From Xanthomarina sp. F1114 (GTDB lineage Bacteria; Bacteroidota; Bacteroidia; Flavobacteriales; Flavobacteriaceae): a stretch of 64,000 nucleotides of DNA. The notes below the pieces were generated by a model. It was not told where the DNA came from, searched no databases, and saw only the letters and a list, made by a program, of their open reading frames with translations. The DNA lies in the NCBI RefSeq assembly GCF_026410255.1, contig NZ_JAPMLL010000002.1:62001-126000 (forward strand), read 5' to 3'. Numbering within the stretch: the stretch's first letter is position 1; each line of letters opens with the position of its first letter. The position numbers and the translations under genes are program-made. Positions 1 through 9,243 of the stretch are shown piece after piece.

Positions 1-507
1 ACCGTCTAAATGATCTAAAATAATTTTATAATCGGTTGTAAATGGCACTACCGTATGGGTAGAAGCTGCAAACACCTGAAGTGCTGTTTCTGCTCTGGGA
101 TTGGCCTCTAGAAAATCCTGTATTTTAAATTTAGCACGTTCCAAACGGGTTGGAGACACATCTGTAGCCATCATACTTTGAGATAAGTCTAAAGCAATAA
201 CTAGCTGCGATTCCAACTTTTTTGTAGGTTGTTTTACTTCTTCCCAGGTAGGACCTAAAAAACCTATAAAAGCAATTCCAAATAGTAAAAACAAGGATAA
301 ATGAATCATTCTTGATTTCCAAGACGTTCCTTTCTGAATAACATAGGGCCTTAAGTGTTTTGCAATATGTTTTTTCCAACTTGATTTTTCTGAATACACC
401 AAGACACCCAAAAGTAAGATAATAGCCAAAGGAATAGCCAACCACATATATTCTGGTCTTAAAAAATGGAATTTCTCCCAATCGATATGTTTTAATTGCT
501 CTATCAT
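1..507 (-). CDS. batB: BatB-like VWA protein (3' end outside window)
   Basis: An open frame of 169 codons runs from an ATG at 507 off the left edge of the window. It starts MIEQLKHIDWEKFHFLRPEY, with two hydrophobic segments, then a von Willebrand factor A region with a DxSxS metal site (DLSQSMMATD). This is the N-terminal half of a membrane-anchored BatB-type protein, a component of the Bacteroidetes aerotolerance (Bat) operon. Its start codon shares one base with the batA stop (TGATG), so the two are translationally coupled. The frame differs from the longer-looking spurious frame at 131-481. The exact biochemical role of Bat proteins is not established. Confidence 0.85.
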   Translation of the reverse strand, partial: MIEQLKHIDWEKFHFLRPEYMWLAIPLAIILLLGVLVYSEKSSWKKHIAKHLRPYVIQKGTSWKSRMIHLSLFLLFGIAFIGFLGPTWEEVKQPTKKLESQLVIALDLSQSMMATDVSPTRLERAKFKIQDFLEANPRAETALQVFAASTHTVVPFTTDYKIILDHLDG

Positions 508-1499
508 CAATCTCGCCTAAAACGTTTAAACAGTAAGATTAAATTATTCATCAAAACAATAAAAGCCGCTAAAGCCAAAGCTGCTCCCAACGGAATGTAG
601 TATAATAAGGTTTTGGGTATAAAGCTCTCTTCTTCATATTCTATAGGTTCTAGAGTATCTAATTCGGTATAAATATTTTCTAACCCTTTGGTGTCTTTTG
701 CTCTAAAGTATTTTCCCCCAGTCATCTCTGAAATTTCCTGTAGCGTGCGTTCATCTAAATCAGAAGATGAACTTCCTGGATCACCTATTCCAATAGTATA
801 AATTACGGTCGAATCTTTTTTAGCCAGATTAGCTGCATCTAAAGGTAAAATAGCTTCTCCACTATCCACACCATCGGTTAAAAGTAACATGACTTTGCTT
901 TGGATAGTATCTCTTTGAAACAAGTCCATCCCTTTAACTATGGCTTTTCCAATGTTGGTCATTTGTCCAGCCATGCCAACATCGGCTTCATCCAGCATGG
1001 TTTGAATGGTTTTTAAATCGGACGTAAAAGGCGCTTGTATATAAGCGTTACTTCCGAAGAAAACCAAGCCCATTCTATCACTTTTTCGATTTCCAATAAA
1101 TTCGTGCATGATGTCCTTTACGGCCGCCCAGCGCGTGACGCGTTTACCATCCAAAACCCAATCGGTATTAGCCATACTAAAACTAATATCGGCTACTATT
1201 AAAAAATTCCTCGCTGTTTTAATCTTTTTTTCTGGTTTGCCTACTAATTCTGGGGAAGCTAAAGCTATGAGCAACAATAGCCAGATTGTATACATAAGAA
1301 TCCAACTAAACCAATTTCTTTTTTTTATATAGGATGCTCTCTTTGGTTTTTGATTGGTGACTTCTGCAGCCCGATGAAAATAAGGAAATTTTAGGGCAGT
1401 ACTTCTGTTTTTTATAGGTGGTAACAACCAATAAATTATGAGTGGCAACGGAATTAAAAGTGCCACTAATGGATATGCAAATTGAAAATTATCAGGCAT
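507..1499 (-). CDS. batA: BatA, VWA-domain membrane protein
   Basis: This 330-residue protein has the classic BatA layout: an N-terminal hydrophobic pair (about residues 8-27 and 65-85), a von Willebrand factor A domain (about 95-275) with the MIDAS motif DISFS, and a C-terminal membrane helix (about 300-325). Bat proteins are thought to sit in the inner membrane with the VWA domain in the periplasm and to assist stress tolerance, probably with the MoxR ATPase encoded upstream. The start overlaps the end of the preceding gene by 8 bases, and the stop shares a base with batB, as expected for an operon. Confidence 0.93.
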   Translation of the reverse strand: MPDNFQFAYPLVALLIPLPLIIYWLLPPIKNRSTALKFPYFHRAAEVTNQKPKRASYIKKRNWFSWILMYTIWLLLLIALASPELVGKPEKKIKTARNFLIVADISFSMANTDWVLDGKRVTRWAAVKDIMHEFIGNRKSDRMGLVFFGSNAYIQAPFTSDLKTIQTMLDEADVGMAGQMTNIGKAIVKGMDLFQRDTIQSKVMLLLTDGVDSGEAILPLDAANLAKKDSTVIYTIGIGDPGSSSSDLDERTLQEISEMTGGKYFRAKDTKGLENIYTELDTLEPIEYEEESFIPKTLLYYIPLGAALALAAFIVLMNNLILLFKRFRRD

Positions 1500-1998
1500 G
1501 ATGTTTAATCCATTTTAGTGACATTTGAAAAAATGCTTCTTTATTAAAATTCGTATTATTAAAAGTTTCTTTATATACAGCATTAGCAATGTCTTCCTTA
1601 TAGGTTTTAAAATGACTACCTCTAACCTCAGCATCTAAAAATTCCAACCAGGCATCGCCTTCTAAAGAAGCCACTTTTTCACGTTGATAAGACTGTAAAG
1701 CTGTACGTTTTAAAATAAAAACACATTTGGTAATAAACAGCATTTCCGGAAGTTTAGGATCTTGCTTTAAAGTCTTTATTTCAGCAACAGCATCGCGTCT
1801 GTATTGATTGTGCTTGTATTTTAAATAAAGTCTATAAATACCGTAAAGAATCAGTACGCCTAAAATAACAAATACTACTTTCCAACCTATGGTATTAAAA
1901 GAAAAAGCAATAGGATCTGGTTCCATGATGTTCCCCAATTCTAATGGAGCAACTTCCGGATCTTGAATTAAAGCGATATGTGCTAAATAAAAACTCAA
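1492..1998 (-). CDS. DUF4381-like membrane protein of the bat operon
   Basis: This 168-residue protein has one clear membrane helix (about residues 38-58, WKVVFVILGVLILYGIYRLY) followed by a basic, helical cytoplasmic part. Position and size match the DUF4381 proteins found between the DUF58 and batA genes in Flavobacteria and many Proteobacteria. The function is unknown; a scaffold linking MoxR/DUF58 to the VWA proteins is an inference from gene order only. It lies 2 bases after the DUF58 gene and overlaps batA by 8 bases. Confidence 0.8.
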   Translation of the reverse strand: MSFYLAHIALIQDPEVAPLELGNIMEPDPIAFSFNTIGWKVVFVILGVLILYGIYRLYLKYKHNQYRRDAVAEIKTLKQDPKLPEMLFITKCVFILKRTALQSYQREKVASLEGDAWLEFLDAEVRGSHFKTYKEDIANAVYKETFNNTNFNKEAFFQMSLKWIKHHA

Positions 1999-2000
1999 AT

Positions 2001-2936
2001 TTAACGGGATTTATATCTGGTGAATAATTGAACCAATTGGTCTTCTAATTTATCGACCGTGTTAATTTTAAAAAGTGTGATATTATATTTTTCTACCGAA
2101 GCCTTAAACTCCTGGTAATTATCTTCATAATCTGATGCTAGTTTTGAAATAACCTTTTTATTTTTTCCATTTATCTGAAGCTGATGGAAAATATTGCTCA
2201 AGGTCATTTTTTCCATTGGTAATTTGGATTCCATGGGGTCCTCAATTTTAACTAAAATCACATCGTTATGCTCTGAAATTTCACTTAAATATTTTATGGT
2301 TTGCGGGTTATACCGATAAAAATCGCTAATAATAACAACTAAATAGTCATGTGTAATAATGTTCCGAAGTTTGCCTGCCATCTGATTTAAAGCATCGGAA
2401 AAATCAAAATTTTCATGCTGATAAATGGTTTTATTGGCATCGACAATTTTCTGGAAAAATTGTAAAATATTTCTTCGGTCACGTTTGGGCGTTATAAGGT
2501 CGTAATCTTTTCCCTTAAAGACCATGCCTCCTATTCTATCGCCTCCTTTTAAAATTTTATAGCCTATAATTGCAGCTAATTCTCCTGCTACAACCGCTTT
2601 AGTTTTAAGTGTAGAACCAAATCCCATGGTTGCCGATTGATCTACAAATATAAACGCAGGTTTTTCTTTCTCTTCGGTAAAAACCTTGGTATGGGTTTTT
2701 CCTGTTTTGGCGGTAACATTCCAATCGATATTTCTAATATCATCGCCTCTTACATAAGGTCTGGACTCTTCAAAATCTAAACCCCTTCCTCGTAGTTTTG
2801 AACTGTAACGTCCAGATAAAATACTATTGGATTTCTGACTTCCTACTTTAAAATTTAAAACGGTATTTAGCCACTCAAACTTTAAAAGGTGCTCGAGTGT
2901 TAAAAACATATTGGTATTTTCAATAGGTTTTTTCAT
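2001..2936 (-). CDS. DUF58 domain-containing protein
   Basis: This 311-residue protein lacks the N-terminal membrane helices of long DUF58 proteins and looks soluble. The DUF58 core is plain: the segment FEESRPYVRGDDIRNIDWNV and then a degenerate VWA-like fold beginning FVDQSATMGFG. In the family this protein partners a MoxR AAA+ ATPase in chaperone-like complexes; the molecular role is not settled. It follows moxR by 28 bases and precedes the DUF4381 gene by 2 bases in one minus-strand operon. Confidence 0.9.
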   Translation of the reverse strand: MKKPIENTNMFLTLEHLLKFEWLNTVLNFKVGSQKSNSILSGRYSSKLRGRGLDFEESRPYVRGDDIRNIDWNVTAKTGKTHTKVFTEEKEKPAFIFVDQSATMGFGSTLKTKAVVAGELAAIIGYKILKGGDRIGGMVFKGKDYDLITPKRDRRNILQFFQKIVDANKTIYQHENFDFSDALNQMAGKLRNIITHDYLVVIISDFYRYNPQTIKYLSEISEHNDVILVKIEDPMESKLPMEKMTLSNIFHQLQINGKNKKVISKLASDYEDNYQEFKASVEKYNITLFKINTVDKLEDQLVQLFTRYKSR

Positions 2937-2964
2937 GAAACAGGTCTAAGAAATTATGCCAATA

Positions 2965-3933
2965 TTAAGCAACAACAGCTACTTGTTCTATAATTTTATC
3001 GATAACTTGATTGACTGTCACACCTTCGGCTCTGGCTTTATAGCTTAAGGCAATACGATGGCGCAGCACATCTTTTATGACATTATGAATATTATCTGGC
3101 GACACAAAGTCTTTTCCTTCCATCCAGGCATTTACACGGCTGCATCGATCTAAGGCAATAGTTCCACGTGGACTAGCTCCAAAATCAATTAAATCGCGTA
3201 ATTCTTGATTGTAACGTTCTGGAAAACGGGTTGCTGCAATAAGACTCACCATATATTTTTCCAATTCCTCGGTGACTTTTATTTTATTGATTTCTGCACG
3301 AGCATCAAAAATATGCTGTTGCGAAATGGTAACGTTTTCTTCGGCTTTAAAAGATTTATCGTTTTCTTGTTTGTTTAACTGTAGAATTCCCAATTCAGAT
3401 GCATCATCTGGATACTCAATAACCACATGCATGATAAATCGGTCCATTTGTGCTTCTGGCAACGGATAAGTTCCTTCTTGTTCAATGGGATTTTGGGTAG
3501 CCATAACCATAAACAAGTCTTCCATTTTATAGGTGTTTCCAGAAACGGTTACCTGGCGTTCTTCCATAGCTTCCAATAGAGCCGATTGGACTTTGGCCGG
3601 CGCTCTATTAATTTCATCTGCTAAAATAAGATTACTGAAAATAGGCCCTTTTTGAAATAAAAATTTCTCTTTTTCGGTAGGTTGATAAATTTCGGTCCCC
3701 GTAATATCAGACGGTAATAAATCTGGCGTAAATTGAATTCTACTTAAATCGCAATCTAAATGTTTTGCTAGGGTTTTTATAGCTCGTGTTTTAGCCAGTC
3801 CTGGCAAGCCTTCTAATAGCATGTTACCATCGGCTAACAGTACTAATAATAGTCGGTCTATTAATTGTTCTTGCCCGATTATGGATTCAGACATTTTTGC
3901 TTTGAGAGTTGATATGGTTTCGTGTGGTGTCAT
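2965..3933 (-). CDS. moxR: MoxR-family AAA+ ATPase
   Basis: The 322-residue protein carries a Walker A motif (GLPGLAKT, about residues 42-49), Walker B (LADEINRAP, about 104-112) and the C-terminal AAA_lid region. This is the MRP subfamily of MoxR ATPases, which act with VWA proteins in assembly or activation of other complexes. It is the first gene of the moxR-DUF58-DUF4381-batA-batB operon. The start ATG at 3933 is the first Met of a protein with the usual family N-terminus. Confidence 0.94.
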   Translation of the reverse strand: MTPHETISTLKAKMSESIIGQEQLIDRLLLVLLADGNMLLEGLPGLAKTRAIKTLAKHLDCDLSRIQFTPDLLPSDITGTEIYQPTEKEKFLFQKGPIFSNLILADEINRAPAKVQSALLEAMEERQVTVSGNTYKMEDLFMVMATQNPIEQEGTYPLPEAQMDRFIMHVVIEYPDDASELGILQLNKQENDKSFKAEENVTISQQHIFDARAEINKIKVTEELEKYMVSLIAATRFPERYNQELRDLIDFGASPRGTIALDRCSRVNAWMEGKDFVSPDNIHNVIKDVLRHRIALSYKARAEGVTVNQVIDKIIEQVAVVA

Positions 3934-4009
3934 ATGGATCTTTTTGAGAATGAAATATACTTAAATATGCATAATGTCACTTATTTATAAAACTCCAGAA
4001 GAAAATAAA

Positions 4010-4045
4010 AAAAGCTGATACTATTTTTCAATATTATCAGCTTTT
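4010..4045 (-). terminator. Intrinsic terminator after the sulfatase gene
   Basis: AAAAGCTGATA at 4010-4020 pairs with TATCAGCTTTT at 4035-4045, with further inner pairs. Read on the minus strand the hairpin is followed by a T-rich tract, so it ends the sulfatase transcript before the bat operon. Confidence 0.8.
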
Positions 4046-4063
4046 AACAATTATAACTCCATG

Positions 4064-5575
4064 TTAGTTTTTAGGTGATGATCCTAACTGCTGTACAACT
4101 TTATCGATAGATAAAGACGATCCAGTTTGTGGAGGAAAATCTTTAAATGTGGACAAAAATTGACCTGCGTATTGTTGTGCAGGCACAAAAAGCCACATAT
4201 TTTCTGCATACCATTTTATGTACATTCTAGAATCTGGAGATACTTCATACGGATCAGCTCGTAAGTTGATAACATAAGGCCAACTTGGAGACTTTCTATA
4301 TGCCTCAGTAATATCACCTTCCATTATAGTAAAGTGCAGTTTCCAGTCTCCATAACGAATGGCATTCATATTTCCAGCAGCATCAAAATAGAAAATTTCT
4401 TTTCTAGGCGATTCTTCAACCTCTCCTTTCAAGAAAGGTAAAATATTATAACCATCTAAATGTTGCTTAAAAGTTTTTCCGTTTGCTGTATAACCTTTAA
4501 GAACTTTTTCTTTAACATTTGGTTCACCTGCTGCTGCTACCAATGTAGGCATCATGTCTTCATGCGAAAAATGTTCGTTATGAACTGTTCCTGGCTCAAT
4601 TACTCCTGGCCATTTAATGGCTGTAGGTACACGGAAACCACCTTCCCAGGTTGTTCCTTTTTCTCCTCTAAAAGGGGTTGAACCTCCATCTGGCCAAGTA
4701 GCTTTTTCTGCACCATTATCTGTAGAATACATGACAATAGTATTATCTGCAATTCCGAGTTCATCTAACAAATCTAATAATCTCCCAACGGAAAGATCAT
4801 GCTCTACCATAGCGTCTGGATACAAGCCAATACCTGTTCTACCATCACTTTCTTCGCTAAGGTGCGTCCATACGTGGCATCGTGTTGAGTTCATCCAAAC
4901 AAAGAAAGGTTTACCCGCAGCATGTGCTTTTTTAATAAATGCAACGGCTGCAGCTTCAAATTCTGAATCGACAGTTTCCATACGTTTTTTTGTTAATGGG
5001 CCCGTATCTTCTATTTTTCCATCGGAAGTGGAACGAATAACACCACGTGGTCCGAATTTTTTTCGAAACTCTGGATCTTTTGGATAGTAGTACCCTTCTG
5101 GCTCTTCTTCAGCATTTAAATGATATAAGTTTCCGAAGAATTCATCAAAACCATGATTAGTTGGTAAATGTTCATTCTGATCTCCTAAATGATTTTTACC
5201 AAATTGTCCCGATACATACCCATGTGGTTTCAATAAGTCTGCAATAGTAGGTTGGCTTTCTTGTATTCCATGTTTAGAACCTGGCATACCAATAGTTAAT
5301 AAACCTGTACGGAAAGGATGTTGTCCTAAAACAAAGGCCGCTCTACCTGCTGTACATGATTGTTGACCATACCAATCTGTAAAAGAAGCACCTTCATTAG
5401 CAATACGGTCTATGTTTGGCGTGTCGTAGCCCATCATTCCGTTGTTGTTAAATCCTACATTGCTCCATCCAATATCATCTCCCCAAATCACCAAAATATT
5501 GGGTTTGTCTTGAGCAAACACAACAGATGTGACTATCAATGTCAATAATAAAGTAAAAAAAATGTTTGTTTTCAT
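4064..5575 (-). CDS. Secreted sulfatase (arylsulfatase family S1)
   Basis: The 503-residue protein begins with a signal peptide (cleavage near VVFAQD, residue 22), so it acts in the periplasm or outside. The calcium-binding DD at residues 33-34 and the sulfatase signature CTAGR at 74-78 are intact; Cys74 would be oxidised to formylglycine by a maturase that is not in this window. The family hydrolyses sulfate esters; the substrate cannot be told from sequence, and no polysaccharide-degradation genes lie alongside. It is monocistronic, with a terminator downstream and an AT-rich upstream region of about 130 bp shared with the divergent DUF2092 gene. Confidence 0.92.
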   Translation of the reverse strand: MKTNIFFTLLLTLIVTSVVFAQDKPNILVIWGDDIGWSNVGFNNNGMMGYDTPNIDRIANEGASFTDWYGQQSCTAGRAAFVLGQHPFRTGLLTIGMPGSKHGIQESQPTIADLLKPHGYVSGQFGKNHLGDQNEHLPTNHGFDEFFGNLYHLNAEEEPEGYYYPKDPEFRKKFGPRGVIRSTSDGKIEDTGPLTKKRMETVDSEFEAAAVAFIKKAHAAGKPFFVWMNSTRCHVWTHLSEESDGRTGIGLYPDAMVEHDLSVGRLLDLLDELGIADNTIVMYSTDNGAEKATWPDGGSTPFRGEKGTTWEGGFRVPTAIKWPGVIEPGTVHNEHFSHEDMMPTLVAAAGEPNVKEKVLKGYTANGKTFKQHLDGYNILPFLKGEVEESPRKEIFYFDAAGNMNAIRYGDWKLHFTIMEGDITEAYRKSPSWPYVINLRADPYEVSPDSRMYIKWYAENMWLFVPAQQYAGQFLSTFKDFPPQTGSSLSIDKVVQQLGSSPKN

Positions 5576-5709
5576 AAAAAATATTTTGATTCCTTGTTAA
5601 ATTTAACAATTAAATAATATTAAATTTAATTTAATGGTGTTTTTTTTTAATAATCACTAATATATAGATTTTTTTTTAGATATTTCATAAACCAAAATAA
5701 ACACCAATT

Positions 5710-6441
5710 ATGAAAGCCTGTTTTTTACTTTTAACCTTAATTTTTTCATTTCATTTTTGTCATCCTCAAGAAAATATGAAACAACACGATTCTACAGCTA
5801 TCTTTATCTTAGATAAAATGAGTGATAATATTGGTAATTTAGAATCTGTAACCTTTAATTTAAATAATTCTGTTGACGAATTAAACTATAAAGGTGACAT
5901 TGTAACACAATTTTCTAGTAGCATCATTACATTTTCTGGTCCTGACAAATTACTAATAAGAACAGAAGGAACTAAGGGTAAGGTTGGTTATTGGTATGAT
6001 GGTACTTATTTATCATTTTACAACTACGACGAAAACAACTATGTTACATTAGAAACGCTGGAAACAACCATAGAAATGATTGATGAGATGCATCATGATT
6101 TTGATTTTGATTTCCCAGCAGCCGATTTCTTTTACCCTAGTCTTACTGACGATATGATTGAGCAATTTAATATCATTTCATTTTTAGGAAAAAAAGTCAT
6201 TCACGATGAAGAATGTTATCATATCATGGCATCAAACGAAAAACTGAATGTCCAATTATGGATTTCTAACGAATCTTTTTTATTGCCTAAACATTTTATA
6301 GTTATTTATAAAGAAAAGTCTAATATCCAATATGAATCTACTTTTAGTAATTGGTCAATCAACCCTATAATTCCGGAATCGGCATTTAGCTTTCTTCCTC
6401 CTCCAACGGCTAGACTAATAAGTATTCTCAAGAAGCCTTAA
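5710..6441 (+). CDS. Secreted DUF2092-type protein
   Basis: This 243-residue protein has a signal peptide (MKACFLLLTLIFSFHF...) and a body that fits the DUF2092 family of predicted periplasmic proteins, which probably adopt a LolA/LolB-like half-barrel. Features seen: an N-terminal helix (ILDKMSDNIGNLESVTFNLN), then many beta strands, with a pattern 'GPDKLLIRTEG...YDGTYLSFYN' typical for the family. No catalytic motif is visible. The gene is followed after 26 bases by the DUF6515 gene, with which it is probably co-transcribed. Function is unknown. Confidence 0.75.
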   Translation: MKACFLLLTLIFSFHFCHPQENMKQHDSTAIFILDKMSDNIGNLESVTFNLNNSVDELNYKGDIVTQFSSSIITFSGPDKLLIRTEGTKGKVGYWYDGTYLSFYNYDENNYVTLETLETTIEMIDEMHHDFDFDFPAADFFYPSLTDDMIEQFNIISFLGKKVIHDEECYHIMASNEKLNVQLWISNESFLLPKHFIVIYKEKSNIQYESTFSNWSINPIIPESAFSFLPPPTARLISILKKP

Positions 6442-6467
6442 CAGTACCCATTAAAAATTAAATTATC

Positions 6468-7556
6468 ATGAGAACATACAATTTAAATATAAAACACATT
6501 TTAGGACTACTATTAGTTTTTATAGCTCTAATACTTCCTGCTGAATTAACGGCACAACGCATGAGTCATGGCGCATCAAGAGGTGGTGGACGCACCATGT
6601 CAAGAGGTGGTAGTCATAGTATGTCTAGACCTGCTAGTAGACCTTCTAATAATAGAGCCACACCAAGTAGATCGCGCTCTTCAAGTAGACCACAAACTAC
6701 CAGACCTTCTACAAACAATAGAATGCCTTCTAGAACTATTAACGGTGGACACAATAAAAGTACGAATCGAAGCGCTAGACCTACAACAACTCATAGACCA
6801 TCAACAACAAACAAATCAACACGAGATAGATCGAAAGTTGGAAACAAAACAGATAGTCATTCGGCTCCGAAATTAAATCCCAATAACAGAAAAACATCTA
6901 ATATAAAAGACAGAAGCAATAGAGGAAATAATATAAATAGCGGTAATAGAAACATTAATATAGACAATAGCAGAAACATAAACATTAATCGTGGTAATAC
7001 ATATGTCAGACCGAGTCCAGTACATTATTCTAGACCTCCATATCGTTATGGTGGTTATGGTTATTACTGTCATAGACCATACTATTACCACCCGTATAGA
7101 CCTTTTTATTGGGGTCCATATTACCACCCTTGGGGATATTTTGTAACCTCTTTAGCAACAACAGCCATTATTGTTAGTATTACGAACGACAATGACGACG
7201 ACGATGACGAATACCACTATGAAAACGGTAATTACTACTTAAAAACTGAAGATGGTTTTGTTGCTGTTCCAGCTCCAGTAGGTGCTGAAGTCTCCGAAAT
7301 TCCAAAAGAAGCAGAGAAAGTAGAAGTTAATAATACAACAAACTATTACTATGGTGGTGCTTTTTATGAGCAAAACAAAGACGGTTATATGGTTGTTCCT
7401 GCTACTGCTGGAACTATAGTGCCTAACCTACCTGAAGGTGGAGAAGAAATTAAAATAGGTGAAGTAACCTATGTGCAGTTTGGAGAAACGTACTATCAAC
7501 CAATTCAAGTAGATGGTAAAGATATGTACGAAATTGTAGAAGTTAAAAAAGAGTAA
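6468..7556 (+). CDS. DUF6515 family secreted/membrane protein with low-complexity N-terminus
   Basis: The 362-residue protein has a signal sequence ending near LTAQ (residue 29). It is followed by a 150-residue Arg/Ser/Asn/Thr-rich low-complexity stretch with repeated SRGG, SRP and NINR units, a His/Tyr/Pro-rich patch (about 183-220), a hydrophobic segment (about 224-240), a DDDDD run, and two similar 50-residue modules (NGNYYLKTEDGFVAVPAP and GAFYEQNKDGYMVVPATA). The C-terminal modules fit DUF6515. The basic N-terminal tail could bind polyanions such as DNA or exopolysaccharide, but this is only inferred from composition. The transcript ends at the hairpin at 7580. Confidence 0.75.
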   Translation: MRTYNLNIKHILGLLLVFIALILPAELTAQRMSHGASRGGGRTMSRGGSHSMSRPASRPSNNRATPSRSRSSSRPQTTRPSTNNRMPSRTINGGHNKSTNRSARPTTTHRPSTTNKSTRDRSKVGNKTDSHSAPKLNPNNRKTSNIKDRSNRGNNINSGNRNINIDNSRNININRGNTYVRPSPVHYSRPPYRYGGYGYYCHRPYYYHPYRPFYWGPYYHPWGYFVTSLATTAIIVSITNDNDDDDDEYHYENGNYYLKTEDGFVAVPAPVGAEVSEIPKEAEKVEVNNTTNYYYGGAFYEQNKDGYMVVPATAGTIVPNLPEGGEEIKIGEVTYVQFGETYYQPIQVDGKDMYEIVEVKKE

Positions 7557-7579
7557 AATATTATTTACACAAGATTAGT

Positions 7580-7619
7580 AAAAAGCAGCAAATCAACACC
7601 TTGCTGCTTTTTCTTTTTT
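7580..7619 (+). terminator. Strong intrinsic terminator
   Basis: A perfect 12-bp stem (7580-7591 with 7601-7612, core AAGCAGCAA/TTGCTGCTT) with a 9-base loop is followed by a T-rich tract to 7619. It closes the DUF2092-DUF6515 unit. Confidence 0.9.
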
Positions 7620-7714
7620 GTACTAGTCAACAAATTAAAGTATCTTTATAAGTCATCTAAATAATTTTATCAAAAAAAATAAGAACATGTTATTAATCCT
7701 TAAAAATTCAACAA

Positions 7715-8509
7715 ATGAAAAAACAGGTACTTTTTGGACTCGTTGTAATGTTTTTTACAACCCTTAGCGCTCAAGAAAACAGGACTAGTGCAGATCCTGA
7801 AGATGGTCATGGTCTGGAAGACATGATTCAAAATCCCATTGCGAATATGGTGAGTATTCCTATAAACTACAATTTATCGATTAATGACAAAAATTCTAAT
7901 TTTGTCAACTTTCAGCCTGTAATCCCCATTAAATTATCAAAAAAGTGGCTGCTAGTTACCCAAACAAGCATACCTTTTATCAATGCACCATCCCAATCTG
8001 GTTATTCAAACGGCGTAGAAAACATTACCTTTTTTGGAGCTATTACACCCGCTAAAAAAGATAGTTTTACTTGGGGTGCTGGTCCTGCAATTATGCTCCC
8101 AACCGGAGTTAAAGACCTAGGTTATGAAAAGTTCTCTATTGGACCTTCTGTTGTTGCTTTAAAACAAAACAATGGTTTTACTTATGGTTTATTGGTACAA
8201 AACTTTTTTTCGGTTGCTGGTCCTAGCGATGTTGGAGATGTTAATTATTTGTACACACAAGTTATTTTATCTAAAAAACTCAACAAGAGTTGGTATGTTT
8301 ATTCCAGTCCGAATATTACAGCAGACTGGAATGCTGCTAGCGACAAACAATGGACCATTCCATTAGGAGCTGGAGCAGGAAAACTAATTACCCATAATAG
8401 ATATCTTCCAATAAATGTGAAAGCAGGTGTTTTCAAATATGTGGCTCATCCAACAGATGCCGATTGGTTAATTCAAATTCAGGCTACTTTTATTTTGAAG
8501 CATAGATAA
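7715..8509 (+). CDS. Small outer-membrane beta-barrel protein (transporter-like)
   Basis: The 264-residue protein has a signal peptide ending LSAQ (residue 19) and a body of amphipathic beta strands with alternating hydrophobic residues, ending in an aromatic/aliphatic final strand (IQIQATFILKHR). It resembles the family often labelled 'transporter' or, misleadingly, 'neuromedin U' in Bacteroidetes genomes, related to the MetA-pathway/phenol-degradation porin fold. Function and cargo are unknown. It stands alone between a terminator and a decayed region. Confidence 0.7.
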   Translation: MKKQVLFGLVVMFFTTLSAQENRTSADPEDGHGLEDMIQNPIANMVSIPINYNLSINDKNSNFVNFQPVIPIKLSKKWLLVTQTSIPFINAPSQSGYSNGVENITFFGAITPAKKDSFTWGAGPAIMLPTGVKDLGYEKFSIGPSVVALKQNNGFTYGLLVQNFFSVAGPSDVGDVNYLYTQVILSKKLNKSWYVYSSPNITADWNAASDKQWTIPLGAGAGKLITHNRYLPINVKAGVFKYVAHPTDADWLIQIQATFILKHR

Positions 8510-8672
8510 TCATGTTAATTTAAAATAGACAAAATTTAACTAATTAAAAAACTGGCGCAAGTACGTCATGAGGTTTTACAAACATAATCTACGCATCAAC
8601 ATCCTTAAGTTTTATTTTGACACCTAAATTAAAAAGTTTATTTTAATAATTAGACCATCTCAAACCATCAAA

Positions 8673-9150
8673 ATGACAGAAAAAACACGTTTTTTTTTAG
8701 TTCTAGTCTGCTTTATTAGTAGTTTATACCGTCTCAAACTAAAGAGCAAATAGAGGTAAAAGAAAAACAATATTCAATTAAGTTTTTATTAGATCATATC
8801 CATTTTTAAGAAGCAATTAATAAAAATGGGGAAACATCTTGATTGAGGATCCCTTTATTTAAATTAAACTACCATTTCGAAATTAACCAAAAATAGCCCA
8901 TAAATTTGCATACACACATTGTTGCAAAAGATTTTAATAGAGAGAGATTTTTTGATAATAATAATAATAATAATATTGAATCTTGGACTTTTATATTTTC
9001 TCCCGTAATGGGTTTATTCAAATTTGCCAAAAACTTTTCAACCTCTATTGGAAATGATGGTAATTCTTTAAAGAAGAGAACGTTGCTTTTTTATACTTAG
9101 ATATAAAATATAGTTATCCATTACACGATAAAGTGGCTTCTAATTGCTAA
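8673..9150 (+). pseudogene. Probable decayed secreted-protein gene
   Basis: From ATG 8673 a signal-peptide-like reading (MTEKTRFFLVLVCFISSL) runs to a stop at 8751, but the mature part continues one frame over from 8719 (PSQTKEQIEVKEKQYSIKF) to a stop at 8807. Further on, 8906-9100 is open (64 codons, with a GATAATAATAAT microsatellite giving six Asn), and an adjacent frame continues protein-like to about 9148 (NVAFLYLDIKYSYPLHDKVA). Several frame changes and stops suggest a gene in decay. I do not recognise the parent family, and the pieces may not all belong to one gene. Confidence 0.3.
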
Positions 9151-9243
9151 TATTACAATCAATATTAAACATTAGGCTCATTACTGTTTTTATTTAAGCA
9201 TTAGTTGAGCTTAAAATTGATAATTATTATTTATTTAAAACTC

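Noticed and set aside
131-481. 116-codon minus-strand frame
   Set aside because: It lies within batB in another frame and has no domain; the batB frame starting at 507 is coupled to batA and has VWA motifs.
6873-7127. Minus-strand frame opposite the DUF6515 gene
   Set aside because: It is a composition artefact of the repetitive Arg/Asn/Tyr coding sequence on the other strand.
9205-9243. Upstream TTG start for the HAD protein
   Set aside because: It would bury the lipoprotein signal; ATG 9244 gives a standard lipobox.
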